From positions 1,488,001 through 1,552,000 of the forward strand of contig NZ_LT670847.1 of assembly GCF_900142895.1 (NCBI RefSeq): a stretch of DNA of 64,000 nt, read 5' to 3'. The stretch is from Vreelandella subglaciescola (GTDB lineage Bacteria; Pseudomonadota; Gammaproteobacteria; Pseudomonadales; Halomonadaceae). The notes under the pieces are model-generated. The model made no database searches. It was not told where the DNA came from and saw only the letters and a list, made by a program, of their open reading frames with translations. Both the position numbers and the translations under genes were made by a program. Below are positions 35,204-49,201 of this stretch, one piece after another (the stretch's first letter is position 1; each line of letters begins with the position of its first letter).

Positions 35204-35266
35204 GCGCCGTTTATAAGAACGCTCCATCAGAACGATCCACAAGAGCTATTCTGCCGCTATCACCGT

Positions 35267-35294
35267 GATAGCCCCGGCCTTGGCCGGGGCTTGG
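35267..35294. terminator. Hairpin terminator after the aldo/keto reductase gene
   Basis: GCCCCGGCC pairs perfectly with GGCCGGGGC over a TT loop, 9 GC-rich base pairs. The following T tract is poor, so efficiency is unsure. Confidence 0.6.
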
Positions 35295-35355
35295 TATCAT
35301 GTCGAATAAATCGGTTATTTCCCGAGCTTAATCACACTGGCTTAACGGAGCGCCC

Positions 35356-36138
35356 ATGCTAAGCGTTATTTCCCCTGCCAAAACGCTGGATTTCGACACC
35401 CCGGCGACCACGGCCGAATTTACCCGCCCCGATTTTCTCGACAGCAGCCAGGCGCTGATTGATATCCTGCGTGACTATTCTCCCCAGCAGATCAGCGAGC
35501 TGATGGGCGTCAGCGATAAGCTCGCCGGTCTCAACGCCGCCCGCTTTGGCCAGTGGCAAACGCCATTTACTCCGGACAATGCCAAACCCGCGGCGCAGGC
35601 CTTTCAGGGCGACGTCTATACCGGCCTTGAAGCGGAACGCTTCAGCGATGCCGACAACCGCTTTGCCCAATCGCACCTACGCATTCTCTCGGGGCTTTAC
35701 GGCCTGCTGCGCCCGCTGGATTTGATTCAACCCTACCGTCTGGAGATGGGCACCCGGTTGGCCAACCCCGCCGGCAAGGATCTCTACGCGTTCTGGAAGC
35801 CCACGCTTACCCAGGCATTGAACGACGCCATCGCGGCCAGCGGCTCGAAGGTGCTGGTCAACCTGGCATCCAACGAGTATTTCAAGGCCGTCGATACGAA
35901 AGCGCTCGACGCCCGCATCGTTACGCCGGTATTCAAGGATGAGAAGAACGGCAGTTACAAAATCATCAGCTTTTACGCCAAGAAAGCTCGCGGACTGATG
36001 AGTGCCTGGATGATCCGCGAGCGCCTTGACGACGTCGAAGGGCTAAAGGCGTTTAACGTCGCGGGCTATGGCTTTGACGCCGAGGCATCTCAGGGCGATA
36101 CGCTGGTGTTCACTCGACGCGAACAGGACCGTATCTGA
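35356..36138 (+). CDS. yaaA: YaaA, peroxide stress DNA/iron protein
   Basis: Protein of 260 residues with the YaaA (DUF328) start [11 protein letters not shown] and the conserved FxGDVYTGL segment ([11 protein letters not shown]) and [14 protein letters not shown]. In E. coli YaaA lowers free iron and protects DNA under peroxide stress (OxyR regulon). The length equals the family's. It seems monocistronic, with a terminator-like hairpin before it. Confidence 0.95.
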   Translation: MLSVISPAKTLDFDTPATTAEFTRPDFLDSSQALIDILRDYSPQQISELMGVSDKLAGLNAARFGQWQTPFTPDNAKPAAQAFQGDVYTGLEAERFSDADNRFAQSHLRILSGLYGLLRPLDLIQPYRLEMGTRLANPAGKDLYAFWKPTLTQALNDAIAASGSKVLVNLASNEYFKAVDTKALDARIVTPVFKDEKNGSYKIISFYAKKARGLMSAWMIRERLDDVEGLKAFNVAGYGFDAEASQGDTLVFTRREQDRI

Positions 36139-36163
36139 GCGGCGGCGCCCGTTTGACCGACCG

Positions 36164-36739
36164 CTAGAAAAACGTCAGCGGGCGCGCGGCGCGACGCTTC
36201 AAAAATGTCTGATGCGCCTGCTTGAACGTGGCTGTATCGCAGCGCTCAATCCACTCGTAGGCAACCATATCCGCCGATACGCCCACCGCGCCGCCGGCAC
36301 AGGCACGCTCCCGAGCAAGTCTCGCTTCTTCTTTCCGGCGGCTGGCTGTCGCCTCGCTGAGCCAATACACCGCGTAGCCGGTGGCCTGTAAATCAAGCGC
36401 TGTTTGCAGCACGCAGATATGCGCTTCAGCGCCACATAGCACGATCTGTGTTTTGCCCGTCGCTTTCAGCGCAGCACGAAAGTCAGGCTCGCCCATGGCG
36501 CTGAAATGCTGCTTTTGCCAAACCTGATGTTCCCCCAGCGCGCTGAGTAACTCGGGCGTGCTGGCCCCGATTTTCTCGGGCGACTGCTCGGTCACCCAGA
36601 CCGGCACGCCCACCACATCAGCCATGCCCGCCAGCCAGCCAGCTTCATTGACAGCCTGTGCACCACCGTCGATGACCGGTAACAGGCCGGTTTGTAAATC
36701 CACAATCAGCAGCAGGCTATTTTCGCTTGTTAAACGCAT
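36164..36739 (-). CDS. Isochorismatase-family cysteine hydrolase (YcaC-like)
   Basis: Protein of 191 residues. The catalytic Asp is in LLIVDLQTGLLP and the Cys in VLCGAEAHICVLQTALDL; a Lys for the triad may be in QVWQKQHF. YcaC-like members hydrolyse amides or thioesters, mostly unknown. Convergent with yaaA, 25 bases apart. Confidence 0.87.
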   Translation of the reverse strand: MRLTSENSLLLIVDLQTGLLPVIDGGAQAVNEAGWLAGMADVVGVPVWVTEQSPEKIGASTPELLSALGEHQVWQKQHFSAMGEPDFRAALKATGKTQIVLCGAEAHICVLQTALDLQATGYAVYWLSEATASRRKEEARLARERACAGGAVGVSADMVAYEWIERCDTATFKQAHQTFLKRRAARPLTFF

Positions 36740-36784
36740 CGCAGCCCCAATTTAAATTGTTTTAAAGCACCTCTATGCCAGACA

Positions 36785-36815
36785 CCAAAAAGCCGCTCTA
36801 AAAGCGGCTTTTTGG
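36785..36815. terminator. Bidirectional intrinsic terminator
   Basis: AGCCGCT pairs with AGCGGCT, extended by A and T runs on both sides (CCAAAAA and TTTTTGG). It lies between the small lipoprotein gene and the isochorismatase gene and ends lipoprotein transcription on the minus strand. Confidence 0.8.
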
Positions 36816-36847
36816 TCAGCGGCAATGATAATTGCCTGACAGCAACA

Positions 36848-37042
36848 TTACTGCGTTGCGTCTTCTGCTGAATCCTGAATATCGTCGCCCATCTGCTCGA
36901 GGTTTTCACCAGCGTTATCCATGCTTTCATCAATGCTTTCGCCAGCTTCTTCAGCGGGGCCCTCATTGTCACATGCGGCCAAGCCACCCGCCATCATCAA
37001 AACACCGAGTGCTACTACCAGCTTTTTAAGCGTTACGTTCAT
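36848..37042 (-). CDS. Small acidic lipoprotein
   Basis: A 64-residue product: lipoprotein signal KKLVVALGVLMMAGGLAAC with the lipobox LAAC (Cys at about 24), then a short tail almost without basic residues (EEAGESIDESMDNAGENLEQ). It resembles small entericidin-like or stress lipoproteins of halophilic gammaproteobacteria, but no function is assigned. AAGGAG is 6 bases upstream and a terminator follows, so it is a single-gene unit. The upstream 270 bases to the 5S gene hold a GACTC/GAGTC hairpin and the 5S terminator. Confidence 0.8.
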   Translation of the reverse strand: MNVTLKKLVVALGVLMMAGGLAACDNEGPAEEAGESIDESMDNAGENLEQMGDDIQDSAEDATQ

Positions 37043-37274
37043 TGTCTGCTCCTTTTTCTCATCGTGGTGAGAGAGATACGCCTTTATGGCTACACTCTCA
37101 AAGTAACAGACTCTCTTGAGTCCGTCATGGTGAAGCTCTGCTGTTGCATATTACCTGCACAAGATTATTGGCCAAGATACTGAAAAAAATAAGGAAAAAG
37201 CACTCTCAGGGCACAAGCGTCGGGCGATGCAGGCCGCAAGCCTTCCGATCTTCCGTATTTTTCTTCCACGCACA

Positions 37275-37301
37275 CAAAAAACCCAGCCTAGTGGCTGGGT
37301 T
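37275..37301 (-). terminator. rRNA operon terminator
   Basis: On the minus strand ACCCAGCC pairs with GGCTGGGT around ACTA and is followed by a run of T. It lies 16 bases after the 5S 3' end and closes the rrn operon. Confidence 0.85.
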
Positions 37302-37316
37302 GATTGCGGTATAAGT

Positions 37317-37433
37317 GCCTGACGATGACCTACTCTCGCATGGGGAGACCCCACACTACCATCGGCGCTGAGCGGTTTCACGACTGAGTTCGGCAAGGGA
37401 TCAGGTGGTTCACGCACGCTATGGTCGTCAGGC
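37317..37433 (-). rRNA. rrf: 5S ribosomal RNA
   Basis: About 117 bases; the ends pair (GCCTGACGA with TCGTCAGGC) as in the 5S helix I, and the interior contains the conserved CCGAACTCAG and GGGGTCTCCCCATGCGAGAG. It is the last gene of the operon, about 110 bases after the 23S gene. The ends are set from the helix and may be off by a few bases. Confidence 0.93.
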
Positions 37434-37545
37434 GAAACGGGTATATATCATGCTGACTGTTGACTAAAAACCGTCTGTGATCGTCTCGCGTATCCGGTCT
37501 GTCTTTCATCGTTGTCCTGCGACGCCAACCCCTTGGGTGTTATAG

Positions 37546-40432
<2,887 letters not shown>

Positions 40433-40699
40433 TATAACCCGAAGGAGTCGGGGTCGCAATGACAACGATTATTGCCGGATACGCTTGAGACGTATCACAT
40501 GATGCTTTCATCAAGCGCTTGTTTTAAAAACATTAAAACAGAATTCTTAACGAAACCATCGGTTTTTATCAGCATGATATACATTGTTAAAGAGCGACTG
40601 CGTAAACGCAGTGGTAAGTCTGTCGACTTACCGCTGCCCATACACAATATCGATCAGGTAATTCATTGTGAGCGCTTGCCTGGCGGATGACGCATCGTT
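40433..40699 (-). other. 16S-23S spacer without tRNA genes
   Basis: The spacer is about 267 bases and no tRNA-Ile or tRNA-Ala sequence is seen in it. It has a boxA antitermination element (GCTCTTTAACAA on the minus strand, 40584-40595), a hairpin at 40610-40635 (AGTGGTAAGT with ACTTACCGCT) and half of the pre-16S processing stem at 40652-40682. Confidence 0.8.
40652..40682 (-). other. 3' half of the pre-16S processing stem
   Basis: This 31-base segment is the near-perfect reverse complement of 42400-42429, upstream of the 16S gene (only a few differences). The two would pair in the precursor to form the RNase III stem that frees 16S rRNA. Confidence 0.75.
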
Positions 40700-42237
<1,538 letters not shown>

Positions 42238-42399
42238 ACAATCATTGTGATTCTTACTCTCCCGCCACCCGTAGGCGTTGGGAAAAAGCGAATCAAACTT
42301 GGCTCAAGGTTTCAAACGTTCTCAAAAAAACTCAACGGCCGAAGCCGTTTCATCTTTGACGAGTCGCTTGCCTTGATAATAGGTGATTTGTCACCCACT

Positions 42400-42444
42400 C
42401 AGGCAAGCGCCCACATGAATTACCTGATCAACTTGTTAAAGAGC
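42400..42444 (-). other. rrn leader: processing stem half and boxA
   Basis: Positions 42400-42429 pair with 40652-40682 to form the pre-16S stem. Just upstream in the transcript, 42433-42444 reads GCTCTTTAACAA on the minus strand, the boxA element bound by NusB/NusE for rRNA antitermination. Confidence 0.78.
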
Positions 42445-42534
42445 GTGTCGCGGGGTGAGTCATAAAAACTTACCCTGAACAACGTGTCGTTGTCGCCAGT
42501 GACTCAGCGGCTAACGTTGCTGCGAAGAAGGCGT

Positions 42535-42562
42535 ATTCTACGCTTTCCGTGGTGTTTGTCAA
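42535..42562 (-). promoter_or_regulatory. rrn P1-like promoter
   Basis: On the minus strand TTGACA and TAGAAT are separated by 16 bases, with an A/T-rich stretch upstream that could be an UP element. The transcript would start near 42527, about 290 bases before 16S. The remaining 220 bases up to tyrS (42563-42783) show no gene; a further promoter there is possible but not clear. Confidence 0.75.
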
Positions 42563-42783
42563 GGGCGCTTTCAAAACCGGTTATCGAAAAACAAAACGTA
42601 AACCGAAGCGCTAACTGCCTGACAAACAAGAGCTTTTAAGGCTCTACCACCGCCGGTGACGTGAGACGTCGTCGGCAGCGAGTGCGTACTCTACGGCCCA
42701 AGCCGGGCGTTGGCAAGGGCTTTTTCCAACTTTCTTCGCTCTTTTATCATTCTCTTAACGACGCCACTTTCAGAGAGCCGCTT

Positions 42784-43983
42784 TTACTTGAGCGTGACGC
42801 GGGCATAGCGCCTCTTGCCGGCCTGAATCACGTAAGCCTGCCCGGTGGATAGCATGGTGTCTTTGGCAGCCACCTCACCGTCCACTTTAACGCTGCCGTT
42901 CTTCAGCATGTCCTTGGCCTGGGCACTGTTTTTGGTCAGCTCGGCGCGATTGAGCACGGAGGCAATGGGTGCGTCAGCGCTGCCCTCAAAGTCCACTTCC
43001 ACCTCGGGCAAATCTTCCGGCAGCTCGCCGTCGGCCAGCTGGTTGCCTGCGGACTTGTGCGCCGTGGCCGCCGCGTCTTCGCCGTGATAGCGCGTGATCA
43101 GCTCGCGCGCCAGCTCCATTTTGATGTCCCGCGGGTTGGCGCCTTCCTCTATCTGCTGTTTAAGCGCGTCAATATCTTCGTTGGATTTCAGCGACAACAA
43201 ATCGAAATAACGCCATATCAGGCTGTCGGGCATGGACACCAGCTTGTTGAACATGGCGCCCGGCGCTTCATCCACACCCACATAGTTGCCCAGCGACTTG
43301 GACATCTTCTGCACGCCATCGAGGCCTTCGAGCAGCGGCATGGTCATCACGACCTGAGCGGCCTGGTCATAATGCTTCTGAACTTCACGCCCCATCAGCA
43401 GGTTGAACTTCTGATCGGTGCCGCCCAGCTCGATGTCGGCCTTCAGGGCAACGGAGTCGTAACCCTGCACTAGCGGATACAGAAACTCGTGCAGCGAAAT
43501 CGCCTGGTTGGCTTTGTAGCGCTTTTCAAAATCGTCGCGTTCAAGCATGCGCGCCACGGTGCTTTGGGCCGCCAACTCGATCATTTTGGCCGCCGAGAGT
43601 TCGCTGAACCATTCCGAGTTGAAACGCACTTCGGTTTTGGCCGGGTCGAGAATCTTGAACACCTGCGCCTTGTAGGTTTCGGCGTTGCGCTTGACCTCGT
43701 CTTCGGTCAGCGGCTTGCGGGTCACGTTCTTGCCTGTCGGATCGCCGATGCGGCCGGTAAAATCTCCGATCAGAAAGATGACCGTATGCCCCAGGTCCTG
43801 AAACTGGCGCATTTTGGTCAAGAGTACGCTGTGCCCCAGATGCAAATCCGGCGCGGTGGGATCAAAGCCCGCTTTTATGCGCAGCGTGCGGCCAGAGGCA
43901 AGCTTTTGCTTGAGCTCATCTTCCAGCAATATTTCGTTAGTGCCGCGCGCAAGCAGCGCCAACGCTTGATCCACCTCACTCAT
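42784..43983 (-). CDS. tyrS: Tyrosyl-tRNA synthetase
   Basis: Class I aminoacyl-tRNA synthetase of 399 residues. The HIGH motif is HLGH in [15 protein letters not shown] and the KMSKS motif is KMSKS in [12 protein letters not shown]. The C-terminal S4 domain is present ([20 protein letters not shown]). The sequence is the long-branch TyrRS form common in Pseudomonas and Halomonas. It lies directly upstream of the rrn operon on the same strand and is divergent from anmK. Confidence 0.97.
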   Translation of the reverse strand: MSEVDQALALLARGTNEILLEDELKQKLASGRTLRIKAGFDPTAPDLHLGHSVLLTKMRQFQDLGHTVIFLIGDFTGRIGDPTGKNVTRKPLTEDEVKRNAETYKAQVFKILDPAKTEVRFNSEWFSELSAAKMIELAAQSTVARMLERDDFEKRYKANQAISLHEFLYPLVQGYDSVALKADIELGGTDQKFNLLMGREVQKHYDQAAQVVMTMPLLEGLDGVQKMSKSLGNYVGVDEAPGAMFNKLVSMPDSLIWRYFDLLSLKSNEDIDALKQQIEEGANPRDIKMELARELITRYHGEDAAATAHKSAGNQLADGELPEDLPEVEVDFEGSADAPIASVLNRAELTKNSAQAKDMLKNGSVKVDGEVAAKDTMLSTGQAYVIQAGKRRYARVTLK

Positions 43984-44110
43984 TGACCTTTCTCCACTGA
44001 CCTATTGATGACGTACCGATAATCAACGCCTGATCAACAGGCGAAGTTGATAAACAGCGCATGATGTTACCATGCCCTGTCTTTGTGGTTGAGCTTTCGC
44101 CCCGGGAGAA

Positions 44111-45247
44111 ATGCACCGCTTTATGGAAAATACGCCAGACCTCTACGTCGGCCTGATGTCCGGCACCAGCCTCGACGGCGTTGACGCCGCGCTGGTGGAA
44201 ATAACCCCGCACACATCCCCGCGCCTGCTGGCCACTCACGCCGAGCCCATGCCGACCGCGCTGCGCGAGATGCTGTTAACGCTGTGCCACGCCAGCTCGG
44301 CAAGCTTTGCCGAACTGGCCGCCGCAGAAGATGCGTTTTGCCACCTGCAGGCGCGCGCCGTGTCTGCTTTACTCGTGCAGCAAGGGCTGACCGGTGACGC
44401 CATTGCCGCCATCGGCAGCCACGGCCAGACCGTCGAGCACGCCCCCAACGGCCACCAGGGAGGGCCGGCCTATACGCTACAGCTGGACAACCCGAGCCTG
44501 CTGGCCGAGCTGACCAACTGCCGCGTGGTGGCGGATTTTCGCCGCCGGGATCTGGCTGCCGGTGGTCAAGCCGCACCGCTTGCGCCGGCGTTTCATCAGG
44601 CACTGTTTCATAGCGGCGAGGAAGAGCGGGTTATTTTGAATCTGGGCGGGTTTGCCAACATCACGTGGCTATCACAAGACGGCGGCGCACCGCTCGGGTT
44701 TGATACCGGCCCGGCCAACGTGCTGCTCGATGCCTGGTGCCAGCATCACGGCCACGGCACCTTCGATGAAAATGGCGCCTGGGCAGCCTCCGGCCATGTC
44801 GATAGCGCGTTGTTAACGCGCTTGCTGAGCGAGGCGTTTTTCCATCAGCCACCGCCGCGCAGCACCGGTCGCGAGCTGTTTCATCTACCGTGGCTGGAAA
44901 GCCATCTGAACGGGGCAGAAGCGCCGGCTGACGTTCAGGCGACGCTTGCCGAGCTAACCGCCGCCAGCGTCGCCCAGGGCATAGGCCAATTCCTCGGGAG
45001 CCGACCACTGACGCTGATTATCGGCGGCGGCGGCGCGCGCAATGCCGACCTGTGCCAACGGCTGGCCAATCATCTGCCCAATGCCAACCTGCGCCCTGCC
45101 AGTGACTGGGGGTTTCCGGCCGACTGGATTGAAGCCGGCGCCTTTGCCTGGCTGGCTTACCGGCGCCTGCATAACCTGCCCGGCAATTTGCCCAGCGTGA
45201 CCGGCGCGAAAGGCGAACGCGTATTGGGCGGTATTTATGCAGCCTGA
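44111..45247 (+). CDS. anmK: Anhydro-N-acetylmuramic acid kinase
   Basis: Kinase of 378 residues that opens the anhydro ring of 1,6-anhydro-MurNAc and phosphorylates it for cell-wall recycling. The ATP-site start GLMSGTSLDGVDAALVE, the IGSHGQTVEH catalytic segment, and NLGGFANIT are all family motifs. The first ATG has GGGAG only 2 bases away; a second ATG (MENTPDLYV) 4 codons on is also possible. In related genomes anmK is next to tyrS too. Confidence 0.95.
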   Translation: MHRFMENTPDLYVGLMSGTSLDGVDAALVEITPHTSPRLLATHAEPMPTALREMLLTLCHASSASFAELAAAEDAFCHLQARAVSALLVQQGLTGDAIAAIGSHGQTVEHAPNGHQGGPAYTLQLDNPSLLAELTNCRVVADFRRRDLAAGGQAAPLAPAFHQALFHSGEEERVILNLGGFANITWLSQDGGAPLGFDTGPANVLLDAWCQHHGHGTFDENGAWAASGHVDSALLTRLLSEAFFHQPPPRSTGRELFHLPWLESHLNGAEAPADVQATLAELTAASVAQGIGQFLGSRPLTLIIGGGGARNADLCQRLANHLPNANLRPASDWGFPADWIEAGAFAWLAYRRLHNLPGNLPSVTGAKGERVLGGIYAA

Positions 45248-45264
45248 CCCAGCGGTGACGGAGG

Positions 45265-46467
45265 CTAAAAATCGTCGGCGTCGCGCAGCGCCAGACCGGC
45301 GGGCACCTGACTTTCCAGCGACGGCTCCGCGCCGTCTTGCGCCACGCCATATTTCAGCATCATGCGCAGCTCGTTGGCCGAGTCCGCGTGGGCCAGCGCG
45401 ACCTCCTCGCTGACTTTTCCCGCCTGACACAGCGCGTAGAGCGCCTGATCGAACGTTTGCATGCCGTCATCCCGGGCATTGGCCATGGCGGCTTTTATCT
45501 CGCTGACGTCACCTTTGCTGATCAGATCCGCAATGCGCGGCGAGCGCAGCATGATTTCCACCGCCGGGCAGCGCCCGCCGTCCGGTGTGGGCAACAACTG
45601 CTGAGCCACCACGGCATGCAGGTTAAGCGATAAATCCATCCACACCTGATCGTGGCGCTCATGGGGAAAAAAGTGAATGATCCGCTCAAGCGCCTGATTG
45701 GCGTTGTTGGCATGCAGCGTTGCCAGGCACAGGTGGCCGGTTTCGGCAAAGGTCAGCGCGTGCTCCATGGTTTCCCGAGTACGAATTTCCCCGATCAAAA
45801 TAACGTCGGGCGCCTGACGCAGGGTGTTTTTCAGCGCCACTTCAAAGGATTCGGTATCAATGCCTACCTCGCGCTGATTGACGATGCCGCGCTTGTGTGG
45901 GTGCACGTACTCGATCGGATCTTCGACGCTTACGATATGGCCGCCCAGCGTTTCGTTACGCTCCTGAATCATCGCGGCAAGCGTGGTTGACTTGCCGGTG
46001 CCCGTGCCGCCCACCACCAGCACCAGGCCACGCTTCTTTTTGGCCAGTTCCGCCAGCGCCGACGGCACGCCCAGGGTAGATAGCGGCGGGATATCCAGCG
46101 CAATGCGGCGAATCACCATCGCCATCTGGTTGCGCTGCTGAAACGCACTGACCCGAAAACGCCCGAGCCCTTGCAGGCTCAGCGCGAAGTTGGCCTCTTT
46201 GTCTTCCGCAAAACGGTCACGCAAGCCCTCGGGCAAGACATGGGTAACCAGCTCAGTCACCTGCCGCTCATCCAGCGGATCACGGCCGAGCGGCGCCAGC
46301 CCCTCGGGCATTTTCAGGCTCGGCGGCGCGCCCACCGAAATCAGCAGATCAGACGCCTGCTGTTCCACCATGCGACCCAGCAGCTGGTGTAGCCACCGGG
46401 CCGGCGTCATTGTTACCGGCGTATCGGCCATAGCGCTTTCCTTGATACTGTCCTTTTCGTACTGCAT
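45265..46467 (-). CDS. pilU: PilU-like type IV pilus retraction ATPase
   Basis: PilT/PilU family ATPase of 400 residues. Walker A is GGTGTGKSTT, the Asp box has SVEDPIEYVH, the Walker B region is DVILIGEIR, and the His box ATLHANNANQALERI. It is longer at the C-terminus than PilT and is the second gene after pilT, as in Pseudomonas, so PilU is preferred. The start has AAGGAG 4 bases upstream. PilU helps PilT drive pilus retraction. Confidence 0.92.
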   Translation of the reverse strand: MQYEKDSIKESAMADTPVTMTPARWLHQLLGRMVEQQASDLLISVGAPPSLKMPEGLAPLGRDPLDERQVTELVTHVLPEGLRDRFAEDKEANFALSLQGLGRFRVSAFQQRNQMAMVIRRIALDIPPLSTLGVPSALAELAKKKRGLVLVVGGTGTGKSTTLAAMIQERNETLGGHIVSVEDPIEYVHPHKRGIVNQREVGIDTESFEVALKNTLRQAPDVILIGEIRTRETMEHALTFAETGHLCLATLHANNANQALERIIHFFPHERHDQVWMDLSLNLHAVVAQQLLPTPDGGRCPAVEIMLRSPRIADLISKGDVSEIKAAMANARDDGMQTFDQALYALCQAGKVSEEVALAHADSANELRMMLKYGVAQDGAEPSLESQVPAGLALRDADDF

Positions 46468-46479
46468 GACGCTCCTTGC

Positions 46480-47514
46480 TTAATAAAGCAGCTCGCCTTT
46501 GGCCTGAACCTGCGCCTGTTCGCGGCTGACCAATCCCTTTTGCACCAGCTGCATCAACGCCGCATCCAGCGTTTTCATCCCCAGCCCGCCGCCGGTCTGG
46601 ATGGCGGAATACAGCTGCGCCACCTTGTCTTCACGGATCAGGTTACGCACGGCAGGCGTGGCGATTAAAATCTCATGGGCGGCCACGCGCCCACCACCTT
46701 CGCGCTTGAGCAGCGTTTGAGCGACGACGGCCTGCAGCGACTCGGACAGCATCGAACGCACCATGGCCTTTTCTGCCGCCGGAAAGACATCAATGATGCG
46801 GTCAATCGTCTTGGGCGCCGAAGTCGTGTGCAGCGTCCCCAGCACCAGGTGCCCCGTTTCCGCGGCGGTCAGCGCCAGGCGTATGGTTTCAAGATCGCGC
46901 AGCTCGCCCACCAATATCACATCCGGGTCTTCACGCAAGGCGCTACGCAGCGCATCGGCAAAGCTGTGGGTGTCGCGGTGAACCTCGCGCTGGTTGATCA
47001 GGCAGCGCTTGCTGGTATGTACAAACTCCACCGGGTCTTCAATGGTCAGAATATGCTCGTGGCGCTGGCTGTTGATGTGATCCAGCATCGCCGCCAGCGT
47101 GGTGCTCTTGCCCGAGCCCGTAGGCCCGGTGACCAGCACCAGCCCTCGGGGCAGCATCGCCAGACGCTCGAACACCTCGCCCAGCCCCAGATGTTCAAGC
47201 GACAGCACCTCGCCTGGAATGGTACGAAACACCGCGCCTGCGCCGCGCGCCTGATGAAAGGCGTTAACGCGAAAACGCGCCACGCCGGGCACCTCAATCG
47301 AGAAGTCCACCTCCAGGTTCGCTTCGTAATCACGGCGCTGACGATCACCCATGATGTCGTAGATCAATTCGCGTACGGTCGCGCCATCCATCGCGGGCAC
47401 GTTCAGCCGGCGTATGTCGCCGTCAACGCGCATCATGGGCGGCAATCCCGCCGATAGATGCAGGTCCGACGCATTCTGCTTTGCCGAGAATGCCAGCAGT
47501 TCGGTAATATCCAT
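46480..47514 (-). CDS. pilT: PilT, type IV pilus retraction ATPase
   Basis: ATPase of 344 residues. The N-terminus MDITELLAFSAKQNASDLHLSAG is typical PilT; Walker A is GPTGSGKSTT, with TIEDPVEFVH, DVILVGELRD and GTLHTTSAPKTIDRI following. The C-terminal AIQTGGGLGMKTLDAAL resembles the retraction motif AIRNLIRE-containing region (VRNLIREDKVAQ). Upstream frame extension by 81 codons has no homology. Divergent from yggS with only 32 bases between the start codons. Confidence 0.95.
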   Translation of the reverse strand: MDITELLAFSAKQNASDLHLSAGLPPMMRVDGDIRRLNVPAMDGATVRELIYDIMGDRQRRDYEANLEVDFSIEVPGVARFRVNAFHQARGAGAVFRTIPGEVLSLEHLGLGEVFERLAMLPRGLVLVTGPTGSGKSTTLAAMLDHINSQRHEHILTIEDPVEFVHTSKRCLINQREVHRDTHSFADALRSALREDPDVILVGELRDLETIRLALTAAETGHLVLGTLHTTSAPKTIDRIIDVFPAAEKAMVRSMLSESLQAVVAQTLLKREGGGRVAAHEILIATPAVRNLIREDKVAQLYSAIQTGGGLGMKTLDAALMQLVQKGLVSREQAQVQAKGELLY

Positions 47515-47546
47515 TTCTCTTTTCCTGCTGCGGTAAGGTGTTAAGT

Positions 47547-48251
47547 ATGAAAGACATTGCGCTACCCGAGGCACTGGCCGGCGCGCACGCGCGCCTTGAG
47601 CATGCGCTGCACGAAGCCGGCCGACCGCTGGATGCCGCCGCGCTTCTGGCCGTGAGCAAAACCCAGCCGGCCGCACGGCTGCGCCAAGCCTATCAGGCAG
47701 GCCAGCGTGCCTTTGGTGAAAACTATCTACAGGAAGCGCTCGACAAGCAAGTCGCACTGGCCGACCTTGACGACATCATCTGGCATTTTATCGGCCCGCT
47801 GCAGTCGAACAAGACCCGCGCCGTGGCCGAACACTTCGATTGGGTCCACAGCGTGGACCGCCTGAAAATCGCCCGCCGCCTGAGTGAGCAGCGCCCCGCC
47901 GGGCTGGCGCCGCTGAATATCTGTTTACAAGTCAACGTCAGCCGTGAAGACTCCAAGGCCGGCGTTGCGCCAGAGGCGCTCGTTGAGCTTGCCCGGGCGA
48001 CTCACCAGCTGGCCAACGTGCGCCTGCGCGGCGTGATGGCCATTCCGGCGCCGGCAGACACCCTGGCAGCCCAGCGTCAGCCGCTGGCCGAGCTGCGCAC
48101 CTGCCTGGCAACACTCCAAAAAGCGCTGCCCGATGCACCCCTGGATACGCTGTCGATGGGCATGAGCAGCGATCTTGAGGCGGCCGTGCAGGAAGGCGCA
48201 ACCCTTGTGCGGCTGGGCACCGCAATCTTTGGTCCGCGCCGGCAAGCGTAA
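47547..48251 (+). CDS. yggS: YggS-family PLP homeostasis protein
   Basis: PLP-binding protein of 234 residues with the alanine-racemase-like barrel. The PLP Lys is in LLAVSKTQPA; GENYLQEALDK and WHFIGPLQSNKTR are conserved; LSMGMSSDLEAAV binds the cofactor phosphate. It buffers pyridoxal phosphate and affects amino acid pools. The ATG has TAAGG 8 bases upstream. First gene of yggS-proC-yggT-metX-metW, the Pseudomonas order. Confidence 0.95.
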   Translation: MKDIALPEALAGAHARLEHALHEAGRPLDAAALLAVSKTQPAARLRQAYQAGQRAFGENYLQEALDKQVALADLDDIIWHFIGPLQSNKTRAVAEHFDWVHSVDRLKIARRLSEQRPAGLAPLNICLQVNVSREDSKAGVAPEALVELARATHQLANVRLRGVMAIPAPADTLAAQRQPLAELRTCLATLQKALPDAPLDTLSMGMSSDLEAAVQEGATLVRLGTAIFGPRRQA

Positions 48252-48320
48252 CGTCGCACGCCGCCGCGGCTGACACCATCAGCGACTCATTCACGCGACT
48301 GACATCAACAGGACATTCCC

Positions 48321-49145
48321 ATGGCGAGCAAGATTACCTTTATCGGCGCGGGCAACATGGCCGGCGCCATCATCGGCGGACTGACCCAAAGCGGCGCGGC
48401 GCCCGAGAGCATCACTGCCACCGCGCCCAACCAGGACGAGCTTACCGCCATTGGCGAGCGCCTCGGCATTCACACCACCACCGATAACGCCGCCGCGGTG
48501 GCAGACGCTGACGTTGTGGTGCTGGCGGTCAAGCCGCAGATCATGCGCGAAGTGTGCCAGAAGCTTGCCGACAGCGTACAAAAAGCGCGGCCGCTGATCA
48601 TCTCGATTGCCGCAGGGCTTGATGCCACCACCATTGACGAATGGCTCGGCGGCGGCAATGCGCTGGTGCGCTGCATGCCCAATACGCCGTCGCTGGTCGG
48701 GCAAGGCGCCAGCGGCCTTTACGCCAATGCCCGGGTCAGCGACGCACAGCGCCAGATAGCCACCCGGCTGATGCAAGCCGTGGGGATTGTCGAATGGGTG
48801 GAAGACGAAGCCTTGCTGGAAGCGGTCACGGCGGTTTCGGGCAGCGCGCCGGCCTATTTCTTTCTTATGTTCGAAGCCATGGAAGACGCCGGGGTAACGC
48901 TTGGGCTGCCGGCTGAAACGGCGCGCAGGCTGGCGATTCAAACCGCGCTGGGTGCGGCCACCATGGCCTCGCAAAGCGAGCACGACCCGGCCACGCTCAA
49001 GCAAAACGTCATGTCGCCGGGCGGCACCACCGAGCGCGCCATCGCTCACATGGAAGACGCCAACCTGCGCCAGACGATCGCCGAGGCCATGCAGGCCTGC
49101 GCCGAACGCGCCCGGCAAATGGCCGACGAGCTCGCCAAGGGCTGA
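48321..49145 (+). CDS. proC: Pyrroline-5-carboxylate reductase
   Basis: Final enzyme of proline synthesis, 274 residues. The NADPH-binding start is ITFIGAGNMAGAIIGGL; GNALVRCMPNTPSLVGQGASG and the C-terminal VMSPGGTTERAIAHME are family signatures. Proline is also a compatible solute. It follows yggS by about 70 bases. Confidence 0.96.
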   Translation: MASKITFIGAGNMAGAIIGGLTQSGAAPESITATAPNQDELTAIGERLGIHTTTDNAAAVADADVVVLAVKPQIMREVCQKLADSVQKARPLIISIAAGLDATTIDEWLGGGNALVRCMPNTPSLVGQGASGLYANARVSDAQRQIATRLMQAVGIVEWVEDEALLEAVTAVSGSAPAYFFLMFEAMEDAGVTLGLPAETARRLAIQTALGAATMASQSEHDPATLKQNVMSPGGTTERAIAHMEDANLRQTIAEAMQACAERARQMADELAKG

Positions 49146-49201
49146 ACACAAGCACTTTTCAGACGAAGCCTAACACCCGCCACCACCACGGAGACGTTAC
49201 T

